In this document: piece after piece, positions 49,261-58,518 of the stretch
How positions within the stretch are numbered: the stretch's first letter is position 1
How the letters are laid out: the number at the start of each line of letters is the position of its first letter
Assembly (NCBI RefSeq): GCF_015354245.1
Contig: NZ_JADKYZ010000012.1
Span: 62,001 to 126,000, forward strand
Length of the DNA: 64,000 nt
Direction: 5' to 3'
From: Diaphorobacter caeni
GTDB lineage: Bacteria; Pseudomonadota; Gammaproteobacteria; Burkholderiales; Burkholderiaceae_C
Translations under genes and position numbers: made by a program
Notes under the pieces: model-generated
What the model saw: only the letters and a program-made list of their open reading frames with translations
Told to the model about the DNA's origin: nothing
Databases searched by the model: none

Positions 49261-50415
49261 ATGGATTTGACCTATACCCCCGCGCAGCAGGCATTTCGCG
49301 CGGAAGTGCGCGCCTGGCTCAAGGACCACGTGCCGCGCGAGAAGCTCGCGAGCTACGACACCCGCGAGGGATTTGAGCAGCACCGCCAATGGGAAGCGAC
49401 GCTGGCCGAGGCAGGCTACAGCAGCGTGACCTGGCCCAAGGAGCTCGGCGGACGCGGCTGCGACTTGAACGAGTGGCTGATCTTTGAAGAGGAATACTGG
49501 GCCGCCGACGCGCCCCATCGCGTGAATCAGAACGGCATTCTGTTGCTCGGTCCCACGCTCATGGAGTTCGGCACCGAGGCACAGAAGGCGCGCTTTCTGC
49601 CGCGCATGGCACGCTGCGACGAGATGTGGGCACAGGGCTGGTCCGAGCCGAATGCGGGCTCTGACATGGCTGCGATCTCGAGCCGCGCGATCCGCACTGG
49701 CGACAAGTATGTGCTCAACGGCCAGAAGATCTGGTCCACCCGCGCCGTGTTCGCCGACTGGCTGTTCGGCCTGTTCCGCAGCGATCCGCAATCGAGCCGC
49801 CACCACGGCCTGAGCTACATCCTCGTGCCGCTCAAGTCCAAGGGCGTGACGATCCGCCCGATCCGAGACATCGGTGGCAAGGAGCATTTCGCCGAGATTT
49901 TCTTTGACGACGTTGAAGTTCCGGTGGAGAACCTGGTGGGCGCCGAGGGCAAGGGCTGGAACGTGGCGATGGCCACAGCCGGTTTCGAGCGTGGCCTGCT
50001 GCTGCGCTCGCCGGCGCGCTACCAGCGCAGCGCGCAGAAGCTGATCGAACTCTACAAGCGCCATCAGGCCGATGCCGACCGCGATTCATCGATCCGCGAC
50101 GCCGTGCTGCGTGCCTGGATGGGCGCGGAGGCCTACACGCAATCGTCTTTCCACACGGTGGGCCGCCTGGACAAGGGCGCGCAGATCGGCGCGGAGGCGA
50201 GCACCAACAAGATCGTCTGGTCCGAGCTCGACATCCTGATCCACGAGACCGCGATGCGCATTCTCGGCCCGCGCGCCGAGCTGCGCGATGACGCCGAGGC
50301 CAATGAATGGCTCGAAGGTTTTCTGTTCTCGCAGGCCGGTCCGATCTATGCGGGCAGCAACGAGATCCAGCGCAACATCATCGCCCAGCGCATGCTGGGT
50401 CTGCCCAAGTCCTGA
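49261..50415 (+). CDS. acyl-CoA dehydrogenase, FAD-signature subunit of a pair
   Basis: 384 residues, beginning MDLTYTPAQQAFRAEVRAWL. It has the complete FAD/substrate motif GWSEPNAGSDMAAISS, the FDDVEVPVENLVG turn, and the C-terminal GPIYAGSNEIQRNIIAQRMLG. The following gene encodes an acyl-CoA dehydrogenase-like protein without the first motif. Steroid-degrading bacteria use heterotetrameric dehydrogenases built from such gene pairs, so these two probably form one enzyme acting on a ring-C/D CoA ester. Confidence 0.88.
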   Translation: MDLTYTPAQQAFRAEVRAWLKDHVPREKLASYDTREGFEQHRQWEATLAEAGYSSVTWPKELGGRGCDLNEWLIFEEEYWAADAPHRVNQNGILLLGPTLMEFGTEAQKARFLPRMARCDEMWAQGWSEPNAGSDMAAISSRAIRTGDKYVLNGQKIWSTRAVFADWLFGLFRSDPQSSRHHGLSYILVPLKSKGVTIRPIRDIGGKEHFAEIFFDDVEVPVENLVGAEGKGWNVAMATAGFERGLLLRSPARYQRSAQKLIELYKRHQADADRDSSIRDAVLRAWMGAEAYTQSSFHTVGRLDKGAQIGAEASTNKIVWSELDILIHETAMRILGPRAELRDDAEANEWLEGFLFSQAGPIYAGSNEIQRNIIAQRMLGLPKS

Positions 50416-50433
50416 AGCCGAGAGGAGCACCCA

Positions 50434-51597
50434 ATGGATTTCACCTTCTCCGAAGATCAGCTCGCTTTCCGTGACTCGATCAGCCGATTCTTCATGACCG
50501 AAGCCGCGCCCGAAATGCTGCGCGAGGTGTGGGAAACCGAATCCGGCCGCAGCCCCGAGCTGCGAGCCAAGATCGCAGAGCAGGGCATCGGTGGCCTGTC
50601 CGTGCCCGAGGAGTTCGGCGGCATGGGTCTGGGCGATGTGGACTGGGCCCTGCTGCTGCAGGAGATCGGCTACTACGCGCTGCCCGATTCGCTGATCGAC
50701 ACGGTCTACGTGGCCGCCGGAGTGCTGAGCGCACTGCCCGCAGGCCATGCGGCGCGAGCGCAGTGGCTGCCCGGCATCGCCGACGGAAGCATCCGCGTGG
50801 CCGTGGGTCACCCGATCAACCCGTGGGTGGCCGACGCCCAGCAGGCCAATCTGCTGCTGCTGCCGCACGCCACCTGCCAGGGCCTCGAAGTGCATGCGGT
50901 ACTGCCATCGCAATGCACGATCAATCCGCTCAAGAGCATCGACACTTCGCGCCGCCTCTACAGCGTGGAGTGGACGGCCACGCCGCAAACCTGCATCGCC
51001 GCCGGAGCACAAGGACAGAAGATCTGGGACATGGCCGTGAACCGCGGCGCGCTGGGCTCGGCCGCACAGCTCGTTGGTCTTGCGCAGCGCATGGTGGACC
51101 TGTCAGTGGACTATGTCGCGCAGCGCAAGCAGTTCGACAAGGTGATCGGCAGCTTCCAGGCGGTGCAGCACCACCTGGCCAACGTGGTCACCAAAATCGA
51201 GTTCGCCAAGCCCGTGCTCTACCGCGCGTTCTATGCGCTGCAGCACGGCGAGATCGATGCGGACACGCGCGTCTCGCACGCCAAGCTGGCGGCCTGTGAC
51301 ACCGGCTGGTTCGCTACCCGCCAGAGCATTCAGGTGCACGGCGCCATGGGCTACACATGGGAAGTCGACCTGCAGATGTTCATGAAGCGCGCATGGGTGC
51401 TCGACGCTTCCTGGGGGGATCGTGGCTACCACAGCGCACGGCTCTCGCAGAGCCTGTTGCTCGATGCCAACCCGCCGCTCGGCCCTGGCAGCACCTTTGA
51501 TCGTCTTGCGTCGCAGGGCGCGGGCAATGACGTGGCAAGCGTCAATGCAGTGAACAGCAACAGCAACAGCAATGTGGCCGAGGAGGCAACGGCATGA
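50434..51597 (+). CDS. acyl-CoA dehydrogenase-like partner subunit
   Basis: 387 residues. It has the N-terminal MDFTFSEDQLAFRDSISRFF, and later RKQFDKVIGSFQAVQHHLANV and IQVHGAMGYTWEVDLQMFMKRA. Where the GxSEPxAGSD motif should stand there is only VAVGHPINPWVADAQQ, so it may not bind FAD in full by itself. It ends with a low-complexity tail (SVNAVNSNSNSN). It is 18 bases after its partner and overlaps the thiolase start by four bases. Confidence 0.85.
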   Translation: MDFTFSEDQLAFRDSISRFFMTEAAPEMLREVWETESGRSPELRAKIAEQGIGGLSVPEEFGGMGLGDVDWALLLQEIGYYALPDSLIDTVYVAAGVLSALPAGHAARAQWLPGIADGSIRVAVGHPINPWVADAQQANLLLLPHATCQGLEVHAVLPSQCTINPLKSIDTSRRLYSVEWTATPQTCIAAGAQGQKIWDMAVNRGALGSAAQLVGLAQRMVDLSVDYVAQRKQFDKVIGSFQAVQHHLANVVTKIEFAKPVLYRAFYALQHGEIDADTRVSHAKLAACDTGWFATRQSIQVHGAMGYTWEVDLQMFMKRAWVLDASWGDRGYHSARLSQSLLLDANPPLGPGSTFDRLASQGAGNDVASVNAVNSNSNSNVAEEATA

Positions 51598-52748
51598 GGG
51601 CAGAGGCATACATCGTTGACGCGCTGCGCAGCCCCACGGGCAAGCGCAAGGGCTCGCTCGCGCAGGTGCATGGCGCCGATCTGGGCGCCCATGTGATCAA
51701 GGCGCTGGTGGAGCGCAACGACATTCCCGCATCGGAATATGACGACGTGATCTTCGGCTGCGTGGATACCATCGGCGCGCTTGCGGGCGACATCGCGCGC
51801 ACGTCGTGGCTGGCCGCCGGCATGCCGCTGAACGTGCCGGGCACGACGGTGGATCGACAGTGCGGCTCGTCCCAGCAGGCCATTCATTTCGCCGCGCAGG
51901 CAGTGATGAGTGGCACGCAGGACGTGGTGCTCGCCGGTGGCGTGCAGACGATGTCGGCGATCCCGATCTCGTCGGCCATGCTGGCGGGACAGCCGCTCGG
52001 CTTCACCACGCCGTTCGCCGAGAGCAAGGGCTGGCAGGCACGCTTCGGCGATGCGCCTGTCAACCAGTTCTACGCGGCGCAGCGCATTGCCGAACACTGG
52101 AATGTCTCGCGCGAAGACATGGAAGTTTTTGCCAAAGAAAGCCATGACCGTGCGCTCAAGGCGATTGCCGAGGGCCGCTTCGACCGCGAGATCGTGCCGT
52201 TCGGAGACTTCCGAATGGACGAGACAGCACGCTTGTCGACGCTGGAAAAGATGGCGACGCTGGAGCCGGTCGATCCGACTTATCCCTGGATCACCGCCGC
52301 CGTTTCCAGCTCCACCTGTGACGCGGCAGCCGCCGTGCTCGTGGTGTCGGAAGAGGCGCTCAAACGCTACAGGCTCACGCCGCGCGCCCGGATCCATCAC
52401 CTGAGCGTGCGCGCCGACGACCCGATCTGGCACCTCACGGCACCGATCCCCGCGACCGAATACGCGCTCAGGAAGGCAGGCATGAAGCTCGACGACATCG
52501 ACCTCGTCGAGATCAACGAAGCCTTTGCCTCGGTGGTGATGGCCTGGCTCAAGGAGACCGGCTACGACCATGCGAAGACCAACGTCAACGGCGGTGCGAT
52601 CGCGCTTGGACATCCGCTCGGCGCATCAGGCGCGAAGCTGATGACCACGCTGCTGCACGAGCTTGAGCGCACGGGCGGCCGCTATGGTCTGCAGACCATG
52701 TGCGAGGGTGGTGGTCAGGCCAATGTGACCATCATCGAACGCCTGTGA
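51594..52748 (+). CDS. acetyl-CoA acyltransferase/thiolase of steroid ring degradation (FadA6-like)
   Basis: 384 residues. The nucleophilic Cys lies in TTVDRQCGSSQQAIHFAAQ. The other catalytic regions are EINEAFASVVMAW, GGAIALGHPLGASGAK and CEGGGQANVTI. In actinobacterial KstR2 clusters FadA6 cleaves a ring-C/D-derived 3-ketoacyl-CoA, and the neighbourhood suggests the same here. The start overlaps the dehydrogenase stop (ATGA). Confidence 0.87.
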   Translation: MRAEAYIVDALRSPTGKRKGSLAQVHGADLGAHVIKALVERNDIPASEYDDVIFGCVDTIGALAGDIARTSWLAAGMPLNVPGTTVDRQCGSSQQAIHFAAQAVMSGTQDVVLAGGVQTMSAIPISSAMLAGQPLGFTTPFAESKGWQARFGDAPVNQFYAAQRIAEHWNVSREDMEVFAKESHDRALKAIAEGRFDREIVPFGDFRMDETARLSTLEKMATLEPVDPTYPWITAAVSSSTCDAAAAVLVVSEEALKRYRLTPRARIHHLSVRADDPIWHLTAPIPATEYALRKAGMKLDDIDLVEINEAFASVVMAWLKETGYDHAKTNVNGGAIALGHPLGASGAKLMTTLLHELERTGGRYGLQTMCEGGGQANVTIIERL

Positions 52749-52791
52749 TTCCTGCGGGAGTGTGATACCCAAAACGACGGAGACGGACACC

Positions 52792-54387
52792 ATGCAGGAC
52801 GACATATTCAACAGCTTCCAAACCACCCCGAACGGTCATCTGGATCGCCGCACGTTTCTGCGGGGGGCGGCCATGACCGCAGTGGCGGGTTCCATCGGAA
52901 CAACGGCTTTGGGCACATCGGCTGCCACCAAGGCACCGGCTGACGCCATCGAATGGGCAGCGCAGATGCGCAGCGGCGAAGTGACTCCGCTGGAGGCGCT
53001 GGATGCCACGATTGCACGCATCGAGGCCTATCCCAAGCTCAACGCGGTGGTGCTGCGCGACTTCGATCTGGCGCGTGATCACGCGAAAAAGCTCTCCGCA
53101 CTTGGCGCCGCGGCGCGCACCGAGGCCACGGCCCACGCGCCGTTCTGGGGTGTGCCGTTCCTGCTCAAGGATCTGGGCGTGGGCATGCAGGGCACGATCA
53201 CTTCCAACGGCTGCCGTTTCTTCAAGGACGCGGTCTCGCCGGTGGACAGCACCATCGTCACGCGCCACAAGGCGGCCGGTCTCAACATCTTCGGCAAGAC
53301 CGCAGCGCCCGAATTCGGCATGACCACGACGACCGAATCCGCGCTCTACGGCATCACGCCCAATCCCTGGAACGCCAGGCACACGACGGGCGGCTCGTCC
53401 GGCGGCGCAGCGGCCGTGGTGGCGGCGGGCATTGTGCCGGTGGCGCACGCGACCGACGGCGGCGGCTCCATCCGCATTCCAGCGTCGCACTGCGGCATGT
53501 TCGGTTTGAAGCCCAGCCGTGGCCGCACCCCGGCGGGGCCGTTCGGCCTTGACGGCGCTGCGGGCCTGTCGGCCGGCCATGCGATCAGCCGCACGGTGCG
53601 CGACAGCGCCTTGCTGCTCGATCTGACGGCCGGGCCCGAGGCCGGATCGCGCGTGCTCCCGCAGCGAGACGTACCGGGCAGCTATCTGCAGGCGCTGTCG
53701 CTCGCACCCGAGAAGAAGCTGCGCATCGCCGTCTGGCGAAACAACTATTTCGGCCTGCCCGTGCATGCCGATTGCCTGGCCGCGCTTGACAAGGCAGCCA
53801 AGGCTTGCGAAGCCATGGGCCATGTGCTTGAAGACAAGATGCCCGAATTGCCGGTCGCGGAGATCTATGCGGGCATGGGTCCGGCCATGAGCGCGGGCCT
53901 GCTCGTGGCCATGCAGGCCCGCGAAAAGCAGTTGGGTCGCGCCGCGCGAGAGGACGAGTTTGAACCCATCGATTGGGCGATGTTGCAGTCCGCCAAGAAC
54001 GCCAGTGCCGCCCAGTTGTTTGCCGCGCGCGCCGGGTTTGATCGTGCAGGGCAGCTGCTCGACCGTTTTCTCGTGCAGTACGACCTGATCCTCTCGCCGG
54101 TCACGGCCGTGCCGCCTCAGCTGCTGGGCGCGCTGCGGCTCGACCAGTCGTATGACGGCTACGCACGCGAGGCGATGAAATCGTCGGCGTTCACGTCGCT
54201 GCTGAACCTGAGCGGCCACCCCGCGATGAGCGTGCCCATGCACTGGACGACCGACAACCTGCCGATCGGCGCGCACTTCGTCGCCCCGTTCGGCGGCGAA
54301 GGCCGACTGCTGCGCCTGGCCGCGCAGCTCGAGCAGGCCCACCCATGGGCGCAGCGCATGCCGGATCTGAGCTCATTCAAAGTCTGA
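52792..54387 (+). CDS. Tat-exported amidase-signature hydrolase in the steroid cluster
   Basis: 531 residues. The twin-Arg motif DRRTFLRGA (18-26) and a hydrophobic Ala/Gly-rich stretch to about 45 look like a Tat signal, so a periplasmic enzyme is expected. The amidase-signature triad is Lys126 (LLKDLGV), Ser202 (TTGGSSGGAAA) and Ser226 (GGGSIRIPA). It cleaves a carboxamide or related bond; the substrate is unknown. Its position inside a steroid operon raises the possibility of bile-salt or steroid-amide deconjugation. The start is ATG 52792; an earlier in-frame start at 52762 would put residues before the Tat motif. Confidence 0.82.
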   Translation: MQDDIFNSFQTTPNGHLDRRTFLRGAAMTAVAGSIGTTALGTSAATKAPADAIEWAAQMRSGEVTPLEALDATIARIEAYPKLNAVVLRDFDLARDHAKKLSALGAAARTEATAHAPFWGVPFLLKDLGVGMQGTITSNGCRFFKDAVSPVDSTIVTRHKAAGLNIFGKTAAPEFGMTTTTESALYGITPNPWNARHTTGGSSGGAAAVVAAGIVPVAHATDGGGSIRIPASHCGMFGLKPSRGRTPAGPFGLDGAAGLSAGHAISRTVRDSALLLDLTAGPEAGSRVLPQRDVPGSYLQALSLAPEKKLRIAVWRNNYFGLPVHADCLAALDKAAKACEAMGHVLEDKMPELPVAEIYAGMGPAMSAGLLVAMQAREKQLGRAAREDEFEPIDWAMLQSAKNASAAQLFAARAGFDRAGQLLDRFLVQYDLILSPVTAVPPQLLGALRLDQSYDGYAREAMKSSAFTSLLNLSGHPAMSVPMHWTTDNLPIGAHFVAPFGGEGRLLRLAAQLEQAHPWAQRMPDLSSFKV

Positions 54388-54419
54388 ACATCAAGAAGCA
54401 GATTCAAGGAAAAATGAAA

Positions 54420-55295
54420 ATGGCTATTTGCGATCAACGTACCGTGGTGATCACCGGCGCCGGTGGCGGTCTGGGCCGGGCCTATGCGCTCGCCTTTGCA
54501 GCCGAAGGCGCGAACGTGGTCATCAACGACATCCGCGCCGAAGCCGCGCAGGCCGTCGCCAGCGAGGTGATCGCCGCAGGCGGCAAGGCGCTTGCGAACA
54601 CGGGCGACATCACGACGATGGCCGGCGCACAGTCGATTCTCGACGCGGCAGTGGCCGCGTTCGGCGATGTGAATGTGCTGGTCAACAACGCGGGCGTGCT
54701 GCGCGACCGCATGTTTCTGAGCCTGTCGGAAGAAGACTGGGACATGGTGATGCGCGTGCACCTGCGTGGCCATTTCTGCATGGGCAACACGTTCGGCCGC
54801 TACTGGCGCGACCAGAAGAAGGCGGGCAAGGTGGTGGACGCACGCATCATCAACACGAGCTCCGGGGCGGGTCTTCAGGGCTCCATCGGGCAGAGCAACT
54901 ATGTGGCGGCCAAGGGCGGCATTGCCAGTCTGACGCTGGTGCAGGCGGCGGAACTGGCGCGCTATGGCATTACCGTCAATTCGCTCGCGCCGGCCGCGCG
55001 GACCTCGATGACCGAGGGCGCCATGCCCGACATGGTGAAGAAGCCGGAGTCCGGGTTTGATGCCTGGGATCCTTTGAATGTGGCTTCCATTGTGGTTTGG
55101 CTGGGCAGCTCGCTTTCTTCGCACGTTACGGGGCGGTGTTTTGAGGCCAAGGGGGGTGAAATCTCCGTCGCCGATGGTTGGTTTACCGGTGTCATCCGCG
55201 ACAAGGGCGATCGTTGGGAACCTTCTGAAATGACTTCCGTGGTTGATTCGCTTATTTCTGATGGGCGTGTTCCGCAGAAGGTCTACGGGACCTGA
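54420..55295 (+). CDS. short-chain dehydrogenase/reductase (IpdF-like candidate)
   Basis: 291 residues. It has the Rossmann motif TGAGGGLG, then NNAGVL, the catalytic Ser in NTSSGAG and YVAAKGG (Tyr-x3-Lys). The C-terminal extension past 250 (EISVADGWFTGVIRDKGDRWEPSEM) resembles SDRs of the multifunctional beta-oxidation type. In actinobacteria IpdF oxidises the 5-hydroxyl of the HIP-CoA intermediate, and this is the best local candidate. AAGGA at 54406-54410 supports ATG 54420 rather than 54414. Confidence 0.82.
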   Translation: MAICDQRTVVITGAGGGLGRAYALAFAAEGANVVINDIRAEAAQAVASEVIAAGGKALANTGDITTMAGAQSILDAAVAAFGDVNVLVNNAGVLRDRMFLSLSEEDWDMVMRVHLRGHFCMGNTFGRYWRDQKKAGKVVDARIINTSSGAGLQGSIGQSNYVAAKGGIASLTLVQAAELARYGITVNSLAPAARTSMTEGAMPDMVKKPESGFDAWDPLNVASIVVWLGSSLSSHVTGRCFEAKGGEISVADGWFTGVIRDKGDRWEPSEMTSVVDSLISDGRVPQKVYGT

Positions 55296-55308
55296 TCGTT
55301 TGTCTTTA

Positions 55309-55327
55309 CGAAGCCTGTTTGGCTTCG
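55309..55327 (+). terminator. hairpin after the SDR gene
   Basis: CGAAGCC (55309-55315), loop TGTTT, GGCTTCG (55321-55327), starting 13 bases after the stop. There is no long T run, so it may be a weak terminator or a transcript-stabilising hairpin between two parts of the cluster. Confidence 0.5.
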
Positions 55328-55543
55328 ATTGGTGGGTCGTTTTGAGGCGTCAAGTCAGCCTTTCATGCGTCGTTGCGAAGCCTTGCCGTACGGGCGTACT
55401 GTCTGCGCGCGAGACGCCTGGCCTGAAAGGCTGTCTTGGCGTTGTGGTGGTCTGTTGAAGGGCTCTGCACGCTTCTTGGCGTGCTGGCTTCGCGACTCCT
55501 TGAAGGTCGGTTTTCTTTTTTCTATTCCATTTGAGTGCGCATC

Positions 55544-56710
55544 ATGGATCTTGGTTTGAATGACGAACAACGCATGATTGCGGAATCTGCGGCGGTTTTC
55601 CTTTCGGAGAACAGTGCGAGTGCGCGGGTGCGGGAAGTGGCCGAACGACAGGGCGGTTTTGACCGGGCACTCTGGGAGCAGGTCTGCGAGATGGGATGGA
55701 GTACGGTGGCGCTGCCCGAAGCCGCTGGCGGCATGGGCCTTGGGCTCATGGAGCTGGTGCTGCTGTCCGAGCGGATGGGGGCGCATCTGGCTTGCGTGCC
55801 GTTCTTTGATGCGGTGGTGGCGCCTGCGGCCTTGTGGCGGCATCTTTGTTTGAGCGGTTCGGGGCTGGCTGTGGTGCAGCGGCTGGCGCTGTCGAGCAAG
55901 GTGTGCGTGCTGGGCATGACGGTGCGCGGCGCGCTGTCGGCGAGTGCGCGCGTGGTGGTTGATGGCGCTTCGCTGGTGCTTGATGGCCGTTGGCCGCAGG
56001 TGGCGTCGGGGGCAGTGGCCGATGTGTTCATTCTTCCGACGACGCTGCCATGCGGTTCGTTGGCATTGTTGGAGGTGGCGGCGGATACGGCGGGACTGAC
56101 CGTCGAGGCGCTGGCTACGGTCGATGGCACGCGCACCAGTGCGCACGTCACCGCCGCTCAAGTGAAATTGGCGGACAGCGCGGTGCTGGTGCAGGGCGAT
56201 GCACTGCTCGCGCTGTGGGCCGAGCTGCGCAGCTTTGCCGCGATTGCGCTGGCGGCTGAACAGGTCGGAGTGGCCGAGCGGGCGCTCGAACTCGCGGTGG
56301 AGTACACCAAGGAGCGCGTGCAATTCGGCAAGGCCGTGGCGGTGTTCCAAGGCGTCAAGCACCGCGCGGCGCAGATGCTGGTGGGCGTGGAGATGTCGCG
56401 CTCGGCGGTCTACGGCGCTGCCGCTGCGGCCGATGCGGGTGCCGTGGGGGAAGCGCTGTTCATGTGCGCCGCACAGGCCCGCAGCGAGGCGACCGAAGCC
56501 GCGCTGTTTGCCACGCGCGAGTGCATTCAGTTGCATGGAGGCGTGGGCTTCACCTGGGAGTTCGATCCGCACCTGTACTTCCGCCGCGCGCAGACGCTGA
56601 GCCAGCGCATGGGCACGGTGGAGCAATGGCATGAAGAGGTGGCTGCGCTCCTGTTCGACGCCGACGGGCAACCACGGACACAACAACAACCTGCGCTGGA
56701 GGCCGCATGA
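55544..56710 (+). CDS. acyl-CoA dehydrogenase-like subunit (second pair, degenerate partner)
   Basis: 388 residues. N-terminus MDLGLNDEQRMIAESAAVFLSEN; the C-terminal half keeps KERVQFGKAVAVFQGVKHRAAQMLV and CIQLHGGVGFTWEFDPHLYFRRA. The middle lacks the GxSEPxAGSD motif, as in the 50434 gene, so it is probably the accessory subunit of a heteromeric dehydrogenase with the next gene. ATG 55544 chosen; a GTG at 55535 is also in frame. A 248-base gap with a T-rich stretch separates it from the preceding SDR. Confidence 0.83.
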   Translation: MDLGLNDEQRMIAESAAVFLSENSASARVREVAERQGGFDRALWEQVCEMGWSTVALPEAAGGMGLGLMELVLLSERMGAHLACVPFFDAVVAPAALWRHLCLSGSGLAVVQRLALSSKVCVLGMTVRGALSASARVVVDGASLVLDGRWPQVASGAVADVFILPTTLPCGSLALLEVAADTAGLTVEALATVDGTRTSAHVTAAQVKLADSAVLVQGDALLALWAELRSFAAIALAAEQVGVAERALELAVEYTKERVQFGKAVAVFQGVKHRAAQMLVGVEMSRSAVYGAAAAADAGAVGEALFMCAAQARSEATEAALFATRECIQLHGGVGFTWEFDPHLYFRRAQTLSQRMGTVEQWHEEVAALLFDADGQPRTQQQPALEAA

Positions 56711-57888
56711 ACGTTCAAGAAACCGAAATCAATGAAGCCTTCCGCGCCGAGGTGCGCGAGTGGATGCACGCCCATCTCAGCGGCAGGTTTGCGCCGCTCA
56801 AGCACGCGAGCGGGCTGGGCGCCGAGGGCTACGATGCCCAGCTCGCCAAGGAGTGGGAGCAGGAGCTGGCCAAGGGCGGCTGGACCGGAATCGGCTGGTC
56901 GGGGGAGCACGGCGGGCGCGGCGCGACGCTTGCGCAGCAGGTGATCTTTCATGAAGAGTACGTGAGCTGTGGCGGCCCAGGCCGCATCGGCCATATTGGC
57001 GAGACGCTGCTTGCGCCCACGCTCATGCACTACGGCACGCCGGAGCAGAAGCAGCGCTTTCTGCCCGGTATTCTCGCGGGCAAGGACTACTGGGCCCAGG
57101 GCTACTCGGAACCCGGCGCGGGTTCCGATCTGGCCGCCATCCGCACCAAGGCGCGCATCGATCCGGCCTCCGGAGAATGGGTGATCGACGGCCAGAAGGT
57201 CTGGACCTCGTGGGCGCATGAATCCGAATGGATCTTCGTGCTCGCGCGCTGTGACGAGGCAGTTGCTGCTGCAAGCAGTGGAGGACGCCACGGCGCCATG
57301 GTGCTGCTGCTGGTGCGCCTGAACCAGCCCGGCGTGGAAGTGCGCCCGATCCGTCAGATCACCGGCACGTCGGAATTCAACGAGGTGTTCTTCGACGGCG
57401 CACGCACCGAGGGCAGCCTGCACCTCGGCCCCGTGGGTGACGGCTGGAAGGTGGCGATGTACCTGCTCGGTTGCGAGCGCGGCGCGTCCACGCTAGGCCA
57501 GCAGGCGCATTTCCGCTACGAGCTGAACCTGATCCTCGACCTCGCCCGCCAAAACGGCGCGGCCCGCAACCCGCTGCTGCGCCAACGCCTGGCGAAGGCG
57601 GCCCTCGGCCTGCAGACGCTGCGCAGCCACGCGCTGCGCTCATCGGACGAAGCCACCTCGCAGCGCGCGGCATCGGTCTCCAAATACGCCTGGTCCAACT
57701 GGCACCGCGACTTGGGCGAACTGGCAATGGAAGTGCTGGGCGAAGAGGGCGAATTGCTGCTGGACGACCCTGCGCTGCGCCCCTTGCAGCAGCTCTGGCT
57801 CGTGAGCCGCGCGGACACGATTTACGCGGGGACGAATGAAATCCAGATGAACCTGATGGCCGAGCGCGCATTGGGGATGCCGAGGTAA
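56707..57888 (+). CDS. acyl-CoA dehydrogenase, FAD-signature subunit (second pair)
   Basis: 393 residues. The FAD/substrate motif GYSEPGAGSDLAAIRTKA and WVIDGQKVWTSWAHESEW lie in the middle, FNEVFFDGARTEGSLHLGPVGDGW after them, and the ending is DTIYAGTNEIQMNLMAERALG. It overlaps the preceding partner by four bases (ATGA). The two probably form an alpha2-beta2 enzyme for a steroid-derived CoA ester. Confidence 0.87.
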   Translation: MNVQETEINEAFRAEVREWMHAHLSGRFAPLKHASGLGAEGYDAQLAKEWEQELAKGGWTGIGWSGEHGGRGATLAQQVIFHEEYVSCGGPGRIGHIGETLLAPTLMHYGTPEQKQRFLPGILAGKDYWAQGYSEPGAGSDLAAIRTKARIDPASGEWVIDGQKVWTSWAHESEWIFVLARCDEAVAAASSGGRHGAMVLLLVRLNQPGVEVRPIRQITGTSEFNEVFFDGARTEGSLHLGPVGDGWKVAMYLLGCERGASTLGQQAHFRYELNLILDLARQNGAARNPLLRQRLAKAALGLQTLRSHALRSSDEATSQRAASVSKYAWSNWHRDLGELAMEVLGEEGELLLDDPALRPLQQLWLVSRADTIYAGTNEIQMNLMAERALGMPR

Positions 57889-58518
57889 CGAGCCACAACT
57901 TGTCTGAACACCGCCAGTTTCGACGGGTGCTGTTCAGTTCGGGCTCAACGCCGTGCGTGCAGACGGCAACGTGCTGCTGATTGCCAGCGCATATCCGCAT
58001 CACCGGAACAAGTCAAAGAAATTCCATCCGTTGCTTTGAAGGCATTCCACGCCACCTACACCGCAAGGGTCGGAGCGCGCATTTCGGGCGATGGCAGTCC
58101 TCAGTTTCAGGTGAACGCCGCCGTGGTTGCAACGCCAGTCCCATGTTTGGCGAGCCGTGGGAGAAGGCGGTGCGGTCGCTGCTCGCCGTTGGCTGGGTTG
58201 TGCTGGCCTCGCGTGTGCGTTGGGGGTGGCAGGGTTGAGTCTGAGCGCTTGAGCGAGCGCGAGTGTAGTTTGATCTGGAGCAAGTAGCTGTGCGCGACCG
58301 CTCGCCGCTGTGCACGGTCGAATCCGGGTTTTCTCGCAAGGGTAAACCAGTGGGTTGCGCGTTCAAATGTCGTCTTTTGCGCCAAAACGGTGCAAATTCT
58401 GGCGGAATCTACGCCGAATTAGGGATTGGCCTATCGTCCAGGTAGACGATGTTGCGACGCAGCGTGAACGTGATGATTGGTGCATTGCAAACAATCCTGA
58501 CGTTCCACTTTTCGCTTC
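57889..58518. other. 630-base gene-free gap inside the steroid cluster
   Basis: No frame here resembles a known family and none has a convincing ribosome site. A short readable stretch near 57930-58030 (VRADGNVLLIASAYPHH) has coding-like composition and could be a relic. The last 150 bases before the SDR at 58519 are the likely promoter of the second transcription unit. Nothing else recognised. Confidence 0.45.
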
